Source: Terriglobia bacterium (GTDB taxonomy: Bacteria; Acidobacteriota; Thermoanaerobaculia; Thermoanaerobaculales; Thermoanaerobaculaceae). From it: a stretch of DNA of 64,000 nt. How positions within the stretch are numbered: the first letter of the stretch is position 1; every line of letters starts with the position of its first letter. Below, piece by piece: positions 46,032 to 54,722 of the stretch. Both the position numbers and the translations under genes were made by a program. The stretch is from the NCBI GenBank assembly GCA_020073245.1, contig JAIQFQ010000013.1, forward strand, positions 21,607 through 85,606, in the 5' to 3' direction. The notes beneath the pieces are model-generated. The model was not told the DNA's origin. It searched no databases and saw only the letters and a program-made list of their open reading frames with translations.

Positions 46032-47275
46032 AGGCCATTCTCGGGCGTCTGTCGGAACTGGGTTTGCGAGAGATCAGCAAACTCCTGACCGCCGCGGGCG
46101 CGGAAGGGGTGCTGGAAGTCGACGGCCCCGAGGGACGGGCGCGCGTGATGTTCCGGCGCGGGCACCTGGCAGGTGAGGTCTCTCCGGCGTTGGTCACCGC
46201 CTACTCCACGCGTAACGGAACGTACTGCTTCCGTCCCGGCGAGGCGGGTGCGGGAGCGGAGTGGCTGCCGCAGGAAGAGTTCTTCGCGCGGCTCGACGCC
46301 CAGGCCAAGGCGGCGAAGCAGAGCGCTGAGGCGAGTGGCTTGGGTACTGGTGAGGGGGCGAGCGACCCACTGGCCGAGCTGCGTGATTCCCTCGCGGAGA
46401 TCCCGATTCCCGGCGGAGGCGTTCGTGTGCTCATCGCCGCGGCGGATCCACGTCCATACCGTGCGCTGATACCCGAGTGGCGGCAGCGCGGTTGGGAGGT
46501 CGTTCTCGGCGACACCCCGCGGTGGCCGGATCCTCCGGTCCCACGGCTCGTCGTTGTTCACCTTCCGACGACCGCGACGCTCGCGGGGCAGGACGAGATC
46601 TGGCTCGCGCTCGTCAAGCGGGCAGCAGCCCAACGGCCCCTCGTGCCGGTGATCTGGGTCGGCGCAATGGGCGATCCGTGGCTTCGGCACCAGGCTGTCC
46701 TTGCTGGAGTGGAGTTCATGATTCCTGCACCGGTCGGCGAGGCGGGGGAGACCGCCCGCTGGTTCCGGGAGGATCTCACGCTGCTCTCGGACCGGCTGCT
46801 GAGCCGTCATGCACCGGGCGCCGAGAGCGACGCGGAGGCTTTCCGCGACTTCTTCCTCGCCCTCCATGTAGACGCCGACCCCGCAGAGGTTCGTGCCTCC
46901 CTCCTGCGGTTCGCCGGCACCTTCTTTGCGCGGGGCGTGCTGCTTGAGGTGCGGGACACCATGTTCGAGTCGGTGGGTGGGTACGGATTCACCCTCGTGG
47001 GCCGCGGCCACGTCTCTCGCGGCGTGGCGCCGCTCGAGGATGTGGTCGTGGAGCGCTGCTCGGTCCGCCTCGATGCCTACCCGGAGGAGGGGAGCGCTGC
47101 CATGGCCAAAGCGCTCGGGGCTCAAGGCGGGCTCGACCGCGCCGAGGTCTTCCCGATCCTGGCCGGCGGAGAGTGCCAGGCGATCTTCCTCGGTGACCGT
47201 CCGGTGGTCGAGGTCGGTGGAACCGAGGTGCTGGCAGGGGTCCTGGCGCGGAGCGGTTCCCACCTCGGTCTGTGA
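46028..47275 (+). CDS. DUF4388 (PATAN-like) signalling protein
   Basis: The 415-residue cytoplasmic protein begins with a DUF4388 domain: ILGRLSELGLREISKLLTAAGAEGVLEVDG (about residues 4-33) and MFRRGHLAGE. A middle part (about 130-235) starts VRVLIAAADPRPYRALIPEWRQRGWEVVLGD and has the alternating strand-helix look of a receiver domain, though the phosphorylation aspartate cannot be placed. The C-terminal third (about 270-415) resembles a GAF-like sensor (ARGVLLEVRDTMFESVGGYGF, EVFPILAGGECQAIFLGD). DUF4388 proteins often take part in gliding or motility signalling. It ends the ribH-nusB operon. Its function is unknown. Confidence 0.72.
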   Translation: MKAILGRLSELGLREISKLLTAAGAEGVLEVDGPEGRARVMFRRGHLAGEVSPALVTAYSTRNGTYCFRPGEAGAGAEWLPQEEFFARLDAQAKAAKQSAEASGLGTGEGASDPLAELRDSLAEIPIPGGGVRVLIAAADPRPYRALIPEWRQRGWEVVLGDTPRWPDPPVPRLVVVHLPTTATLAGQDEIWLALVKRAAAQRPLVPVIWVGAMGDPWLRHQAVLAGVEFMIPAPVGEAGETARWFREDLTLLSDRLLSRHAPGAESDAEAFRDFFLALHVDADPAEVRASLLRFAGTFFARGVLLEVRDTMFESVGGYGFTLVGRGHVSRGVAPLEDVVVERCSVRLDAYPEEGSAAMAKALGAQGGLDRAEVFPILAGGECQAIFLGDRPVVEVGGTEVLAGVLARSGSHLGL

Positions 47276-47601
47276 CAGGCGCGGCTAGACTCCTCACTCC
47301 AAATCTCTGCCTTCGGCGTGTCCATGTTGTTCTCGGCCCCCTGATCCCGGACCCCCTGTCTCCCCGGGGCGAGGCTTGGCGAGGTGCGCCATATGGGTGC
47401 CGGGCCAGGCGTCCCGTGTCTCGGGCAATCCACCGCGCAGCCCAGGCACATCCAAGCGACTGGTCTGGATTGCGCGCTTTGCATGGTGACTCGATGGGTT
47501 GGGCTCGGTAGCATCGCAACGATCGGCTCCCGCGAAGCAGGTCGGCAGCACGCTGGCACCTCTCGGACAACCGGCGGTGACAGATCGGAGCGAGGGCGCG
47601 C
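47276..47601. other. Gene-free spacer with a family E array
   Basis: Between the DUF4388 gene and the sorting-signal protein lie 326 nt with no plausible gene. The stretch 47337-47364 consists of four 7-nt units of family E read on the other strand (CCCCCTG, ATCCCGG, ACCCCCT, GTCTCCC). The remainder is moderately GC-rich with no clear promoter or terminator; a poor ribosome binding site precedes the next ATG. Confidence 0.55.
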
Positions 47602-48114
47602 ATGAAGCGGGGGGTCTCCATCAGCGCCGGGTACGTCCTGGCGGTCGGCATTGCGACATTGGGCTCGCTTCTCGTTCCGGGCGGCGCGGCGGCGCAATCG
47701 CTGTGCGGAGCGGGGTGGTCGAGTCAGGTGTTCTCGTTCACCGGTTCATCGCAGAGCTACACGGTTCCCGCCGGCGTGACATCCCTCGTGATTCACGCCT
47801 ACGGCGCACAGGGAGCGACGGGCGGCGGCGCCGGGGCCACATCGGCTCTCCCTGGGGTCACGGGTGGGACAAGCGACGACGGCGTCCAGAGTGGCGACGG
47901 CCAGGTCGTGATCTGCTACCAGATCGGGGGAGCTAACGGCATCCCGCTGCTTTCGCTGGCGGGCCTTGCGCTGTTGGACGTGCTTCTCGCGGTGGCCGGT
48001 TTCCTGATCGTACGGCAGAGGATGATGGGGCGCCGCGAGGCCGGAAAAGGGAAGACGGGAGTCGCAGCTCGTCTTTCCTCTCCCTTCTACCTCCTTTCCT
48101 CTTCCGTTCTCTGA
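47602..48114 (+). CDS. Small exported protein with IPTL-CTERM-like sorting signal
   Basis: The 170-residue product has a signal peptide (residues about 7-31) and one glycine-rich beta region of the type VFSFTGSSQSYTVPAGVTSLVIHAYGAQGATGGG. A C-terminal IPLLSLAGLALLDVLLAVAG helix (114-133) is followed by a basic RQR. That tripartite end resembles the IPTL-CTERM signal, which in the family is processed by an exosortase-type enzyme. The protein would be exported and then sorted or anchored at the surface. No exosortase is in the window. The usual end would be just after the basic residues; here about 30 more residues follow, and from about residue 148 they are encoded by a heptad array. Confidence 0.68.
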   Translation: MKRGVSISAGYVLAVGIATLGSLLVPGGAAAQSLCGAGWSSQVFSFTGSSQSYTVPAGVTSLVIHAYGAQGATGGGAGATSALPGVTGGTSDDGVQSGDGQVVICYQIGGANGIPLLSLAGLALLDVLLAVAGFLIVRQRMMGRREAGKGKTGVAARLSSPFYLLSSSVL

Positions 48115-48144
48115 ACCTGCGAACCTTCAGAACTTCGAACCCCC
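48043..48144. repeat. Arrays D (inverted arms) and B
   Basis: 48043-48063 holds three 7-nt purine units (GGAAAAG, GGAAGAC, GGGAGTC). 48069-48110 holds about six pyrimidine 7-nt units (TCCTCTC, CCTTCTA, CCTCCTT). 48113-48144 holds four 8-nt units of the GAACCTTC type (B). The first part encodes the tail of the sorting-signal protein and carries its stop codon. Confidence 0.85.
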
Positions 48145-48174
48145 TGTTGTACCCTTGATCGGGAACCACGAGAG

Positions 48175-49470
48175 ATGGCGCACCTTACGGCGCGTTCCGG
48201 ATATGCAAGCCTGGCGGAGCGGCTGAACCGCTTCCCCCAGGGGGCGCCGCCCAGCGAGTTGCTCTTCAAGATCCTCGGGGTGCTGATGTCGGAGCGCGAG
48301 GCGGGGCTCGTGGCGCTCCTGCCGATCAGGCCGTTTACCGCGAGCGACGCGGCCGCCGCCTGGAGGTTGCCGGAGGCCGAGACCCGCCGGCAGCTGGAGG
48401 CGCTTGCCGACCGTGCGCTCCTTCTCGACGCGCACCAGGGCGACGAGACGACGTACGTCCTGCCGCCTCCGATGGCCGGCTTTTTCGAGTTCTCGATGAT
48501 GCGGGTGCGCGAGGACGTCGACCAGCGCCTGCTGGCCGAGCTCTTCTACCAGTACCTCAACGTCGAGGACGACTTCATCCGCGAGCTGTTCGCCGAGGGA
48601 GAGACGCACCTCGGCCGCGCCTTCGTGGACGAGGCCGCGCTCTCTGAAAACCGCGCCCTGCACGTGCTCGACTACGAGCGGGCGAGCGAGGTGGTCCGCA
48701 CGGCCTCCGCGATCGGGATCGGTACCTGCTACTGCCGGCACAAGATGGAGCACCTCGGCCGTGCCTGCGATTCGCCAATGGAGATCTGCCTGACCTTCAA
48801 CGGTGTCGCGGACTCGCTTGTCCGGCACGAATTCGCGCGTCGGGCCGACGTCGCCGAGACGCTCGACCTGCTCGATTCGGCCCGGGGTCGCGGTCTCGTG
48901 CAATTCGGCGAGAACGTGCGCGAGAGCGTCAGCTTCATCTGCAACTGTTGCGGCTGCTGCTGCGAGGCGATGATCGCACAGCGGAGGTTCTCGGCTCTGC
49001 ACCCGATCCACACGACGAACTTCATGCCGGAGTTCGACCTCGGGGTTTGCGCGGGGTGCGGCAAGTGCGTGAGCGCCTGTCCCGTCGGCGCGGTGGGCCT
49101 GGTCGCGGCGCACGACCCGCACCGCCCGGCGAGGAAGAGGGTCGATCTGGACGAGACGCTCTGCCTCGGCTGCGGGGTGTGCGTGCGTATGTGCGCAAAG
49201 GACGCGATCACCCTGCGGGAGCGCCCGGAAAGGGTCATCACGCCGTTGGACTCGGTGCACCGCGTCGTGCTGATGGCCGTCGAGCGGGGCAAGCTCGCCG
49301 AGCTGGTGTTCGACCGCCACCACCTCGCCAGCCACCGCGCGATGGCCGCGATCCTGGGCGCGGTTCTCAGGCTGCCGCCGCTCAAGCAGGCGATGGCGAG
49401 CCGTCAACTGCGCTCGCAGTATCTGGAGCGCTTGCTCGAACGCCGGCGCGCCTCCTCCCCAACCCATTGA
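48175..49470 (+). CDS. Winged-helix/Fe-S dicluster protein, function unknown
   Basis: The 431-residue protein has an N-terminal helical part with a winged-helix look (RPFTASDAAAAWRLPEAETRRQLEALADRALL, about residues 48-80). A cysteine-rich middle follows: CYCRHKMEHLGRACDSPMEICLTF (about 187-210) and CNCCGCCC (about 260-267). Two [4Fe-4S] motifs complete it, CAGCGKCVSACPVGA (about 289-303) and CLGCGVCVRMCAKDA (about 330-344). Similar proteins occur in Acidobacteria and Deltaproteobacteria without known role. With a DNA-binding-like start and redox centres it could sense redox state, or serve as an electron carrier. It starts with an ATG (weak GAGAG site) 30 nt after the arrays. Confidence 0.72.
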   Translation: MAHLTARSGYASLAERLNRFPQGAPPSELLFKILGVLMSEREAGLVALLPIRPFTASDAAAAWRLPEAETRRQLEALADRALLLDAHQGDETTYVLPPPMAGFFEFSMMRVREDVDQRLLAELFYQYLNVEDDFIRELFAEGETHLGRAFVDEAALSENRALHVLDYERASEVVRTASAIGIGTCYCRHKMEHLGRACDSPMEICLTFNGVADSLVRHEFARRADVAETLDLLDSARGRGLVQFGENVRESVSFICNCCGCCCEAMIAQRRFSALHPIHTTNFMPEFDLGVCAGCGKCVSACPVGAVGLVAAHDPHRPARKRVDLDETLCLGCGVCVRMCAKDAITLRERPERVITPLDSVHRVVLMAVERGKLAELVFDRHHLASHRAMAAILGAVLRLPPLKQAMASRQLRSQYLERLLERRRASSPTH

Positions 49471-49483
49471 GGCCCCGGCCGGA

Positions 49484-49613
49484 AGTGGAGAGTCGAGAGT
49501 TGAGAGTGGAGATCTGAGAGGCCACCGCAACAGAAGCCAGTTCTCCACGCGAGTCCCGGTAACATTGCGCCGGTGTCTCGTCTTTCAACTCTCAACTCTT
49601 CACTCTGAACTGT
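49484..49613. repeat. Inverted heptad arms, family A, before apaG
   Basis: 49484-49518 holds five exact 7-nt units (AGTGGAG, AGTCGAG, AGTTGAG and variants). 49579-49613 holds five 7-nt pyrimidine units (CAACTCT, TCACTCT and variants), ending 3 nt before the apaG stop (minus strand). The loop is 60 nt. It lies in the convergent gap between the Fe-S protein gene and apaG. Confidence 0.9.
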
Positions 49614-49615
49614 CG

Positions 49616-49999
49616 TCAGTTCACCGCGCTCGGCGCGATCAGCGAGAACTGACCGATCTCGACGTCAAACTGCGTCCCGTCCTCGGCTCGCATGAGGTAG
49701 GTGCCGTGCATCGTACCGAACGGCGTCGGGAGCGGGCAGAAGCTGGTGTAATCGAAGGAGGCGCCCGGGCGGAGCAGGGGGGTCTCGCCTACGACCCCGG
49801 CGCCCTCGACCTCCTCGACGTGACCGTTACCGTCGGTGATGATCCAGTGCCTCCGCACGAGCTGCACCGCACGGTCGCCCTGGTTCGTGATCAGAATCCG
49901 GTACGCGAACACGAAGCGTCCGTTCTCGGGCGAGCTGCGCTCCGGCAGGTAGGTGGGCTGGACCTGGACGCGGATCCCGAGCGTGGTGGTGTCTGACAT
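49616..49999 (-). CDS. apaG: ApaG-family protein
   Basis: The 127-residue product is a complete ApaG, a single FN3-like beta-sandwich. RFVFAYRILITNQGDRAVQLVRRHWIITDGNGHVEEVEGAGVVGETPLLRPGASFDYTSFCPL is the core, and HGTYLMRAEDGTQFDVEIGQFSLIAP the end. ApaG influences cobalt resistance and magnesium efflux in Salmonella, and its fold forms part of FBXO3 in eukaryotes. The exact action is not settled. The gene stands alone on the minus strand and diverges from rimO. The ATG at 49999 gives the usual MSDTTT-type beginning. Confidence 0.93.
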   Translation of the reverse strand: MSDTTTLGIRVQVQPTYLPERSSPENGRFVFAYRILITNQGDRAVQLVRRHWIITDGNGHVEEVEGAGVVGETPLLRPGASFDYTSFCPLPTPFGTMHGTYLMRAEDGTQFDVEIGQFSLIAPSAVN

Positions 50000-50065
50000 G
50001 GCGCGCCGCGATTATCGCACGGTGACCCCGGTGGGCCGTTTCCGGAATGGGTCGTTCTGGACGCG

Positions 50066-51529
50066 ATGTTAGAATCTTCCGCCGTGAAAAAGGCCGCGCG
50101 TTCGTCGCGCGCCCCGAATTCGGTCAAGGTCGGCATGATAGGGCTCGGGTGCGCCAAGAACCTGGTGGACGGAGAGGTCATGCTCGGTCACCTGGTGGAG
50201 CGGGGTGCGCGGATCGTGACGGACGTCGGTGACGCCGAGGTCGTGATCGTCAACACCTGCGGCTTCATCGAGGACGCGAAGCGCGAGTCCATCGACGCCA
50301 TCCTCGAGGTCGCCGAGCGGAAGAACGGTGGTGGCCTGCGCCGCCTGGTCGTGGCGGGGTGCATGGCGCAGCGCTACGCCACGGAGCTCGCCGCCGAGAT
50401 ACCCGAGATCGACGCCTTCGTCAGCCTGGACGAGCTCGACCGGGTGCCCGAGGCGGTGCTCGGCCGGCTGGGCCGGAAACACCTGCCCGACCAGCACGGC
50501 GCCCTGAGACTGTACGACCACACGGCCCCTCGCCTGCTTGCCACCGGCGGCCCATACGCGTACCTCAAGGTTGCGGAAGGGTGCGACAACCCGTGCTCTT
50601 TCTGCCACATCCCGCGCATGCGCGGGGCGTTCAGGTCACGCACCCCTGCCTCCCTGGTGGAGGAGGCGCGCCGGCTGGAAGGCGCGGGCGTGCGCGAGCT
50701 GGTGCTGATTGCCCAGGACACCACGCGCTACGGCGAGGATCTCGGGCTCGGACGGACGGGCCTGCGCGGCCTGCTGGAAGGGCTCCTTCGCGGCACGACG
50801 ATCCCGTGGATCCGTTTCATGTATGCCTACCCGGCCACACTGGACGCCGGCATATTCAAGCTCATGGCGCGCGAAGGCCGCCTCGTGCCGTACCTGGATA
50901 TCCCGCTGCAGCACGCGTCGCGGGGTGTCCTCAAGCTCATGAAGCGCGGCGGCGACGCGAGGAGCTACCGCGAGTTGATCGCTCGAGCGCGTGAGACGGT
51001 GCCCGAGCTGACAGTGCGTACGACTTTCATCGTGGGCTTCCCCGGTGAGGGCGAAGAGGAGTTCGCCGAGCTGGAGGCCTTCCTCGACGAGATGAGCTTC
51101 GACCACGTCGGAGTCTTCACCTACTCGTTCCAGGAGGAGAACCCCGGAGCGGCGCTCGGCGATCCGGTGCCCCCACGCACCAAAGAACGGAGGCGTCGGC
51201 AGCTGATGAAGCGGCAGGAGCGCATCAGCCGCGAACGCAACAGGGCGCTCGTGGGACGCGAGCTCTCCGCCATCGTGGGGGGGCCGAGCCCCGAGTCGGA
51301 GTACCTGCTCGAGGGGCGGCTACGGCGCCAGGCGCCCGAGATCGACGGCCGGCTCCTGTTCTCGGATGGAAGCGCCAGGGCCGGAGACATCGTGCGCGTC
51401 CGCGTCGAGAAGGCCTACGCGTACGACCTCGTCGGCGGGATCCGAGGGGTGCTCCAGCCCGCGCCGGCGCCTCTCGCGCCGATGCTGCCGGCGCTGCTCC
51501 CGACCTTGCAGAAGGCGACGGCACGGTAG
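50066..51529 (+). CDS. rimO: Ribosomal protein S12 methylthiotransferase RimO
   Basis: The 487-residue radical-SAM enzyme adds a methylthio group to an aspartate of ribosomal protein S12. The UPF0004 domain shows IGLGCAKNLVDGEVMLGHL and VIVNTCGFIEDAKRESI. The radical-SAM cluster motif is CDNPCSFC near residues 173-180. The C-terminal TRAM domain ends with VRVEKAYAYDLVGGI. The wording KNLVDGE and GFIEDAKRESID separates RimO from MiaB. The start is the ATG at 50066 or the GTG at 50084; both lack a strong ribosome binding site. ribF follows after 3 nt. Confidence 0.95.
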   Translation: MLESSAVKKAARSSRAPNSVKVGMIGLGCAKNLVDGEVMLGHLVERGARIVTDVGDAEVVIVNTCGFIEDAKRESIDAILEVAERKNGGGLRRLVVAGCMAQRYATELAAEIPEIDAFVSLDELDRVPEAVLGRLGRKHLPDQHGALRLYDHTAPRLLATGGPYAYLKVAEGCDNPCSFCHIPRMRGAFRSRTPASLVEEARRLEGAGVRELVLIAQDTTRYGEDLGLGRTGLRGLLEGLLRGTTIPWIRFMYAYPATLDAGIFKLMAREGRLVPYLDIPLQHASRGVLKLMKRGGDARSYRELIARARETVPELTVRTTFIVGFPGEGEEEFAELEAFLDEMSFDHVGVFTYSFQEENPGAALGDPVPPRTKERRRRQLMKRQERISRERNRALVGRELSAIVGGPSPESEYLLEGRLRRQAPEIDGRLLFSDGSARAGDIVRVRVEKAYAYDLVGGIRGVLQPAPAPLAPMLPALLPTLQKATAR

Positions 51530-51532
51530 GCC

Positions 51533-52498
51533 ATGGAGATACTCCGCAACCCGGCGCCTTCGTCCGATCTGCCCCGCGGCGGCGTGGTGACGATCGGCAA
51601 CTTCGACGGGGTTCACCGGGGACACCAGATGCTCCTGAGGGGCGCGGTGGAGCGCGCCCGCGAGCTCGGCGTGTCGGCGACCGCGCTCACGTTCGAGCCC
51701 CACCCTGAGAAGGTGCTCCGCCCTGACTCGGGCCTCAGGTTGATCACGACGCGCGTGCAAAAGGCGCAGCTCCTGGACCGGCTCGGCATCGACACGCTGG
51801 TCGAGCTTGGCTTCGACCGCCGCTTCGCCGCCACGACTGCCGAGGAGTTCGCGAGGGAGTTCCTCGTCCGGAGGCTCGCGCCATCCGAGGTCCGCCTAGG
51901 CACGAACTTCCGATTCGGTGCGGGACGGTTGGGGGACGTCAACTTCCTCACGGTCCTTGCGCACGATCTGGGGTTCACCGTCTTCGGCGTCGAGCCCCTG
52001 AACGAGGGTGGCGAGGTGATCTCCTCGACGAGGGTTCGTCGCGAGATCGCCCATGGGCACGCCGAGGAGGTCTGGCATCTGCTCGGGCGCCCGTACCACG
52101 TCGACGGGAGCGTCTATCGGGGCGAGCGGATGGGGCGAAGGCTCGGGTTCCCGACCATCAACGTGGGGGTCGAGAACGAGCTCCTTCCTGCTCACGGCGT
52201 CTACATCACGGCGGTCGACATCCCGTCGTTCTCGCGGGTGTTCCCGTGCGTGACCAACATCGGAGTGCGTCCTACGGTGTACGAGAACTACCACGTGACG
52301 GTGGAGAGCCACGTCCTGAACTTCACGGGCGACGTCTATCGAGAGCCCGTACGCCTCTACTTCCTGAAGCGCCTCCGTGACGAGATGGTGTTCGGCTCGA
52401 GCATGGAGCTGGTGTCGCAGATCCGGCGCGACGTGGAATCGGCTGGGGTGTACTTCGCGAGGCGGGGCCTTCCAGAGACGGAGATCGTTCGTCGGTGA
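51533..52498 (+). CDS. ribF: Bifunctional riboflavin kinase/FAD synthetase
   Basis: The 321-residue enzyme phosphorylates riboflavin to FMN and adenylates it to FAD. The N-terminal nucleotidyltransferase domain has GNFDGVHRGHQ (about residues 22-32), FDRRFAATTAEEFAREFL and RLGTNFRFGAGRLGDV. The C-terminal kinase domain starts near GRPYHVDGSVYRGERMGRRLGFPTINV (about 187-213). Both parts are complete. It is 3 nt after rimO, and its stop overlaps the next gene by 4 nt. It completes the flavin path that includes ribH, although the two are 7 kb apart. Confidence 0.96.
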   Translation: MEILRNPAPSSDLPRGGVVTIGNFDGVHRGHQMLLRGAVERARELGVSATALTFEPHPEKVLRPDSGLRLITTRVQKAQLLDRLGIDTLVELGFDRRFAATTAEEFAREFLVRRLAPSEVRLGTNFRFGAGRLGDVNFLTVLAHDLGFTVFGVEPLNEGGEVISSTRVRREIAHGHAEEVWHLLGRPYHVDGSVYRGERMGRRLGFPTINVGVENELLPAHGVYITAVDIPSFSRVFPCVTNIGVRPTVYENYHVTVESHVLNFTGDVYREPVRLYFLKRLRDEMVFGSSMELVSQIRRDVESAGVYFARRGLPETEIVRR

Positions 52499-53472
52499 GC
52501 CTTGGGGTGGCCATACCGTTCGCCGTCTCGGCGGTCCTTTGCGGGTGCGTCTTCCTGCTTCTGTGGCTCGACCGGTACCGGCTCGAACTGCTCCCCTGGC
52601 TGGGGGCGGTGGCGGTGTGGAGCTTTGGTGGACCGGCCCTCCTCCTCGTTGCGGGGTCTCGGCTGGGGGAGCTGTTGCACCCACCCGGGGCGGGCGGCCC
52701 GATCCCCGAGCTATGGCTGACCTCTGTCCTGGTGATTGCAGCTCTGATCTTCTTGGGTGTTGCCCTGCCGCTGGGGCTCGCCGCCCGGATGAGTATCCTG
52801 GAGGGGCCTTCAAATGGGGCCGTCTTCGGGGTCGTGGCGGGTCTTGCATTCTCGGGCGGCATGGAGCTGCTCGTGCTGGAGCGGACCCCATGGCAGGCAG
52901 CCGGCGCGGCGCTCGCGTTCGTCTGCCTGCTGCATGCTGCGGTTGGCGCGGTTCTCGGTGCGGGCATCGGGTTGGCCCGACTCGCGGTGCGCCCCGCGCT
53001 CCGCCTTCCCGGCGTGCTGGCGGCAGCGGTCGCCGCCCTCGTGGTCGGGGCGCTCCTCACCGCCGGAGCAGTCTCAAGCTGGACGAGCTGGGGCGAGGTC
53101 AACGTCGCCTGCAACCTGGCACTCACTGCGGTCGGAGCGGTGGTGCTCGTCGCGGTGTTCGCCGTTTCTGTGTCGTACGAGGCACGCGTGCTTGCCGGCC
53201 AACTCGCCGAGGAGGTGACGTTGGGCGTTGTGCCGCCATGGGTTGCCCAGATCGTCCCGAGCTACCTGCGGCGCATCCGCTCGGACTGGTGGCCCCGGCG
53301 CGACGAGCGCCGCGAGATCCTGCGGTTGGTCGTCGGACTCGCGTTCCGGAAGCACCGACTGCGGACCCTGCCGGAAGATCGAGCGCGGTTGTACGGCCTC
53401 GAGGTCGGACGCATGCGTCACCGAGCCCGCGCTCTCCTTGTGGACCTCGAAGAGACTGCCCCACCGACCTGA
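52495..53472 (+). CDS. PrsW-like multi-pass membrane protein, degenerate
   Basis: The 325-residue product has about eight hydrophobic segments. One stretch (ILEGPSNGAVFGVVAGLAFSGGMELLV, about residues 99-125) and the following HAAVGAVLGAGIGLAR helix resemble the PrsW or CPBP-type intramembrane protease core, in which GxxxG helices carry an acidic pair and a histidine. Here the expected Glu-Asn of the PrsW motif is replaced (GMELL), so catalysis is doubtful. The C-terminal 80 residues are charged and probably cytoplasmic. The GTG overlaps the ribF stop by 4 nt, so it is co-translated with rimO and ribF. The family call is weak. Confidence 0.5.
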   Translation: MSLGVAIPFAVSAVLCGCVFLLLWLDRYRLELLPWLGAVAVWSFGGPALLLVAGSRLGELLHPPGAGGPIPELWLTSVLVIAALIFLGVALPLGLAARMSILEGPSNGAVFGVVAGLAFSGGMELLVLERTPWQAAGAALAFVCLLHAAVGAVLGAGIGLARLAVRPALRLPGVLAAAVAALVVGALLTAGAVSSWTSWGEVNVACNLALTAVGAVVLVAVFAVSVSYEARVLAGQLAEEVTLGVVPPWVAQIVPSYLRRIRSDWWPRRDERREILRLVVGLAFRKHRLRTLPEDRARLYGLEVGRMRHRARALLVDLEETAPPT

Positions 53473-53513
53473 CCCGGTTGTCGACTGGCGTGGGGTTCGC
53501 CAAGCTCGCAACG

Positions 53514-54722
53514 CTATCCTGGGAGCAGGCTGCTCCAACGTGCCCAGGTCATCACCATGACGTAGCCCCAGAGCTGCACAGCCCCGGACCATGAGGCTAC
53601 GAGCCACGACACCCGGGGCAAGAGGCGGCGAACGGCGAGCACCGCGCCGACGAGTAGGAACGGGGTCTCGTCAAGGGAGAAGCGGTACCCGAACTGCGCC
53701 CACCCGGAGTTCACATACAGCAGGTGCGGCACGCTGATTGCGAGAGCCGCGAGCGCGCACGCCCCGGCCGTCCGTCGGGCGGCGGGCCTGTCGGGCTTGA
53801 GCAGCGGGATGAGCGCGAGGACGACCCATGGCGAGACGATGAGCAGCGAGAGGCCTCGTGGGTCGGGCAGGACCAGCGGCAGACGAGAGATCAGGTGGGG
53901 CGTTGCGGCGAGCATGGTGCGAATGTTGCGGGGGACGTAGGAGAGTGAGAACGCCCCGTGTGCAACGACGTCACGCTCGATCTCCGGGGCGTGTCGGATC
54001 TCCCCATAGCCAGTCGCGAACGGAGTGCCGAAGCGTGCCATGTTGAGCGCGAGGTAGGCGGAGAAAGGCAGCGCCGCGGCAAGCAGGACCGCCGCAGCCG
54101 CGCGAGATCTCGGGGTCTTCGGCCCTCGTCCATGCAGGAAGACGAGGAACGGCGCGCCCAGGATCACCGGCTGGCGCGCCAACGCCGCCAAACCGATCAA
54201 CAGGCCACCGAGCCACCAGTGCGGTCGCGCGCCGGTGACGACCGAGATGGCTCCAAGCACGCCGAGGACCGCGAACACGTGGGCCGAGTGGTATGTGTCA
54301 TGGAGCACCGTCGCGGTCCAGACGCCCGTGCCGAGGCCGATCGCCACGGCCGACCAGGCGCCCGCCGCCGGTCCGCCGAGACGCCGCCCGGTCCTCCACG
54401 CCAGCGCGACCGCCGCAAGCGCCGCGAAGAGGACCGTTAGGTTATAGACGAGGTTCGGGTGGGTGGAGACCACCATGGCGCCTGCCGCGACGAACGCGGG
54501 CAACGGCGGAAACGGCGAGTACCATCGCCCGTCGGCCTGGCCGAGGTCGTTCGTCGTGGTGGGGTTTTCGATCCACACGGAACCGCGGAGCAAGGCCCCC
54601 GCCATGTCGAAGTGGTGCGGGTTCGCGTGGGTTCGCAGGCCGGGGAGTGTGGTCGCCGCGAGCACCAGCATGACCGCTGCGACGACGGCCCGGTGCCACG
54701 GCCTGGTTGGCGGCGCCCGCAT
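53514..54722 (-). CDS. Polytopic membrane protein, GT39-like
   Basis: The 402-residue protein has about ten hydrophobic segments. HPNLVYNLTVLFAALAAVALAWRTGRRLGGPAAGAWSAVAIGLGTG (about residues 87-133) and LALNMARFGTPFATGYGE resemble polyprenyl-donor glycosyltransferases of the GT-C type. The acidic donor motif in the first loop is not obvious (possibly QADGRWYSPFPPLPAF, about 62-77, whose Asp could serve). The start is the ATG at 54722. It stands alone on the minus strand, converging with the ribF operon and diverging from metK. Its substrate is unknown. Confidence 0.58.
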   Translation of the reverse strand: MRAPPTRPWHRAVVAAVMLVLAATTLPGLRTHANPHHFDMAGALLRGSVWIENPTTTNDLGQADGRWYSPFPPLPAFVAAGAMVVSTHPNLVYNLTVLFAALAAVALAWRTGRRLGGPAAGAWSAVAIGLGTGVWTATVLHDTYHSAHVFAVLGVLGAISVVTGARPHWWLGGLLIGLAALARQPVILGAPFLVFLHGRGPKTPRSRAAAAVLLAAALPFSAYLALNMARFGTPFATGYGEIRHAPEIERDVVAHGAFSLSYVPRNIRTMLAATPHLISRLPLVLPDPRGLSLLIVSPWVVLALIPLLKPDRPAARRTAGACALAALAISVPHLLYVNSGWAQFGYRFSLDETPFLLVGAVLAVRRLLPRVSWLVASWSGAVQLWGYVMVMTWARWSSLLPG

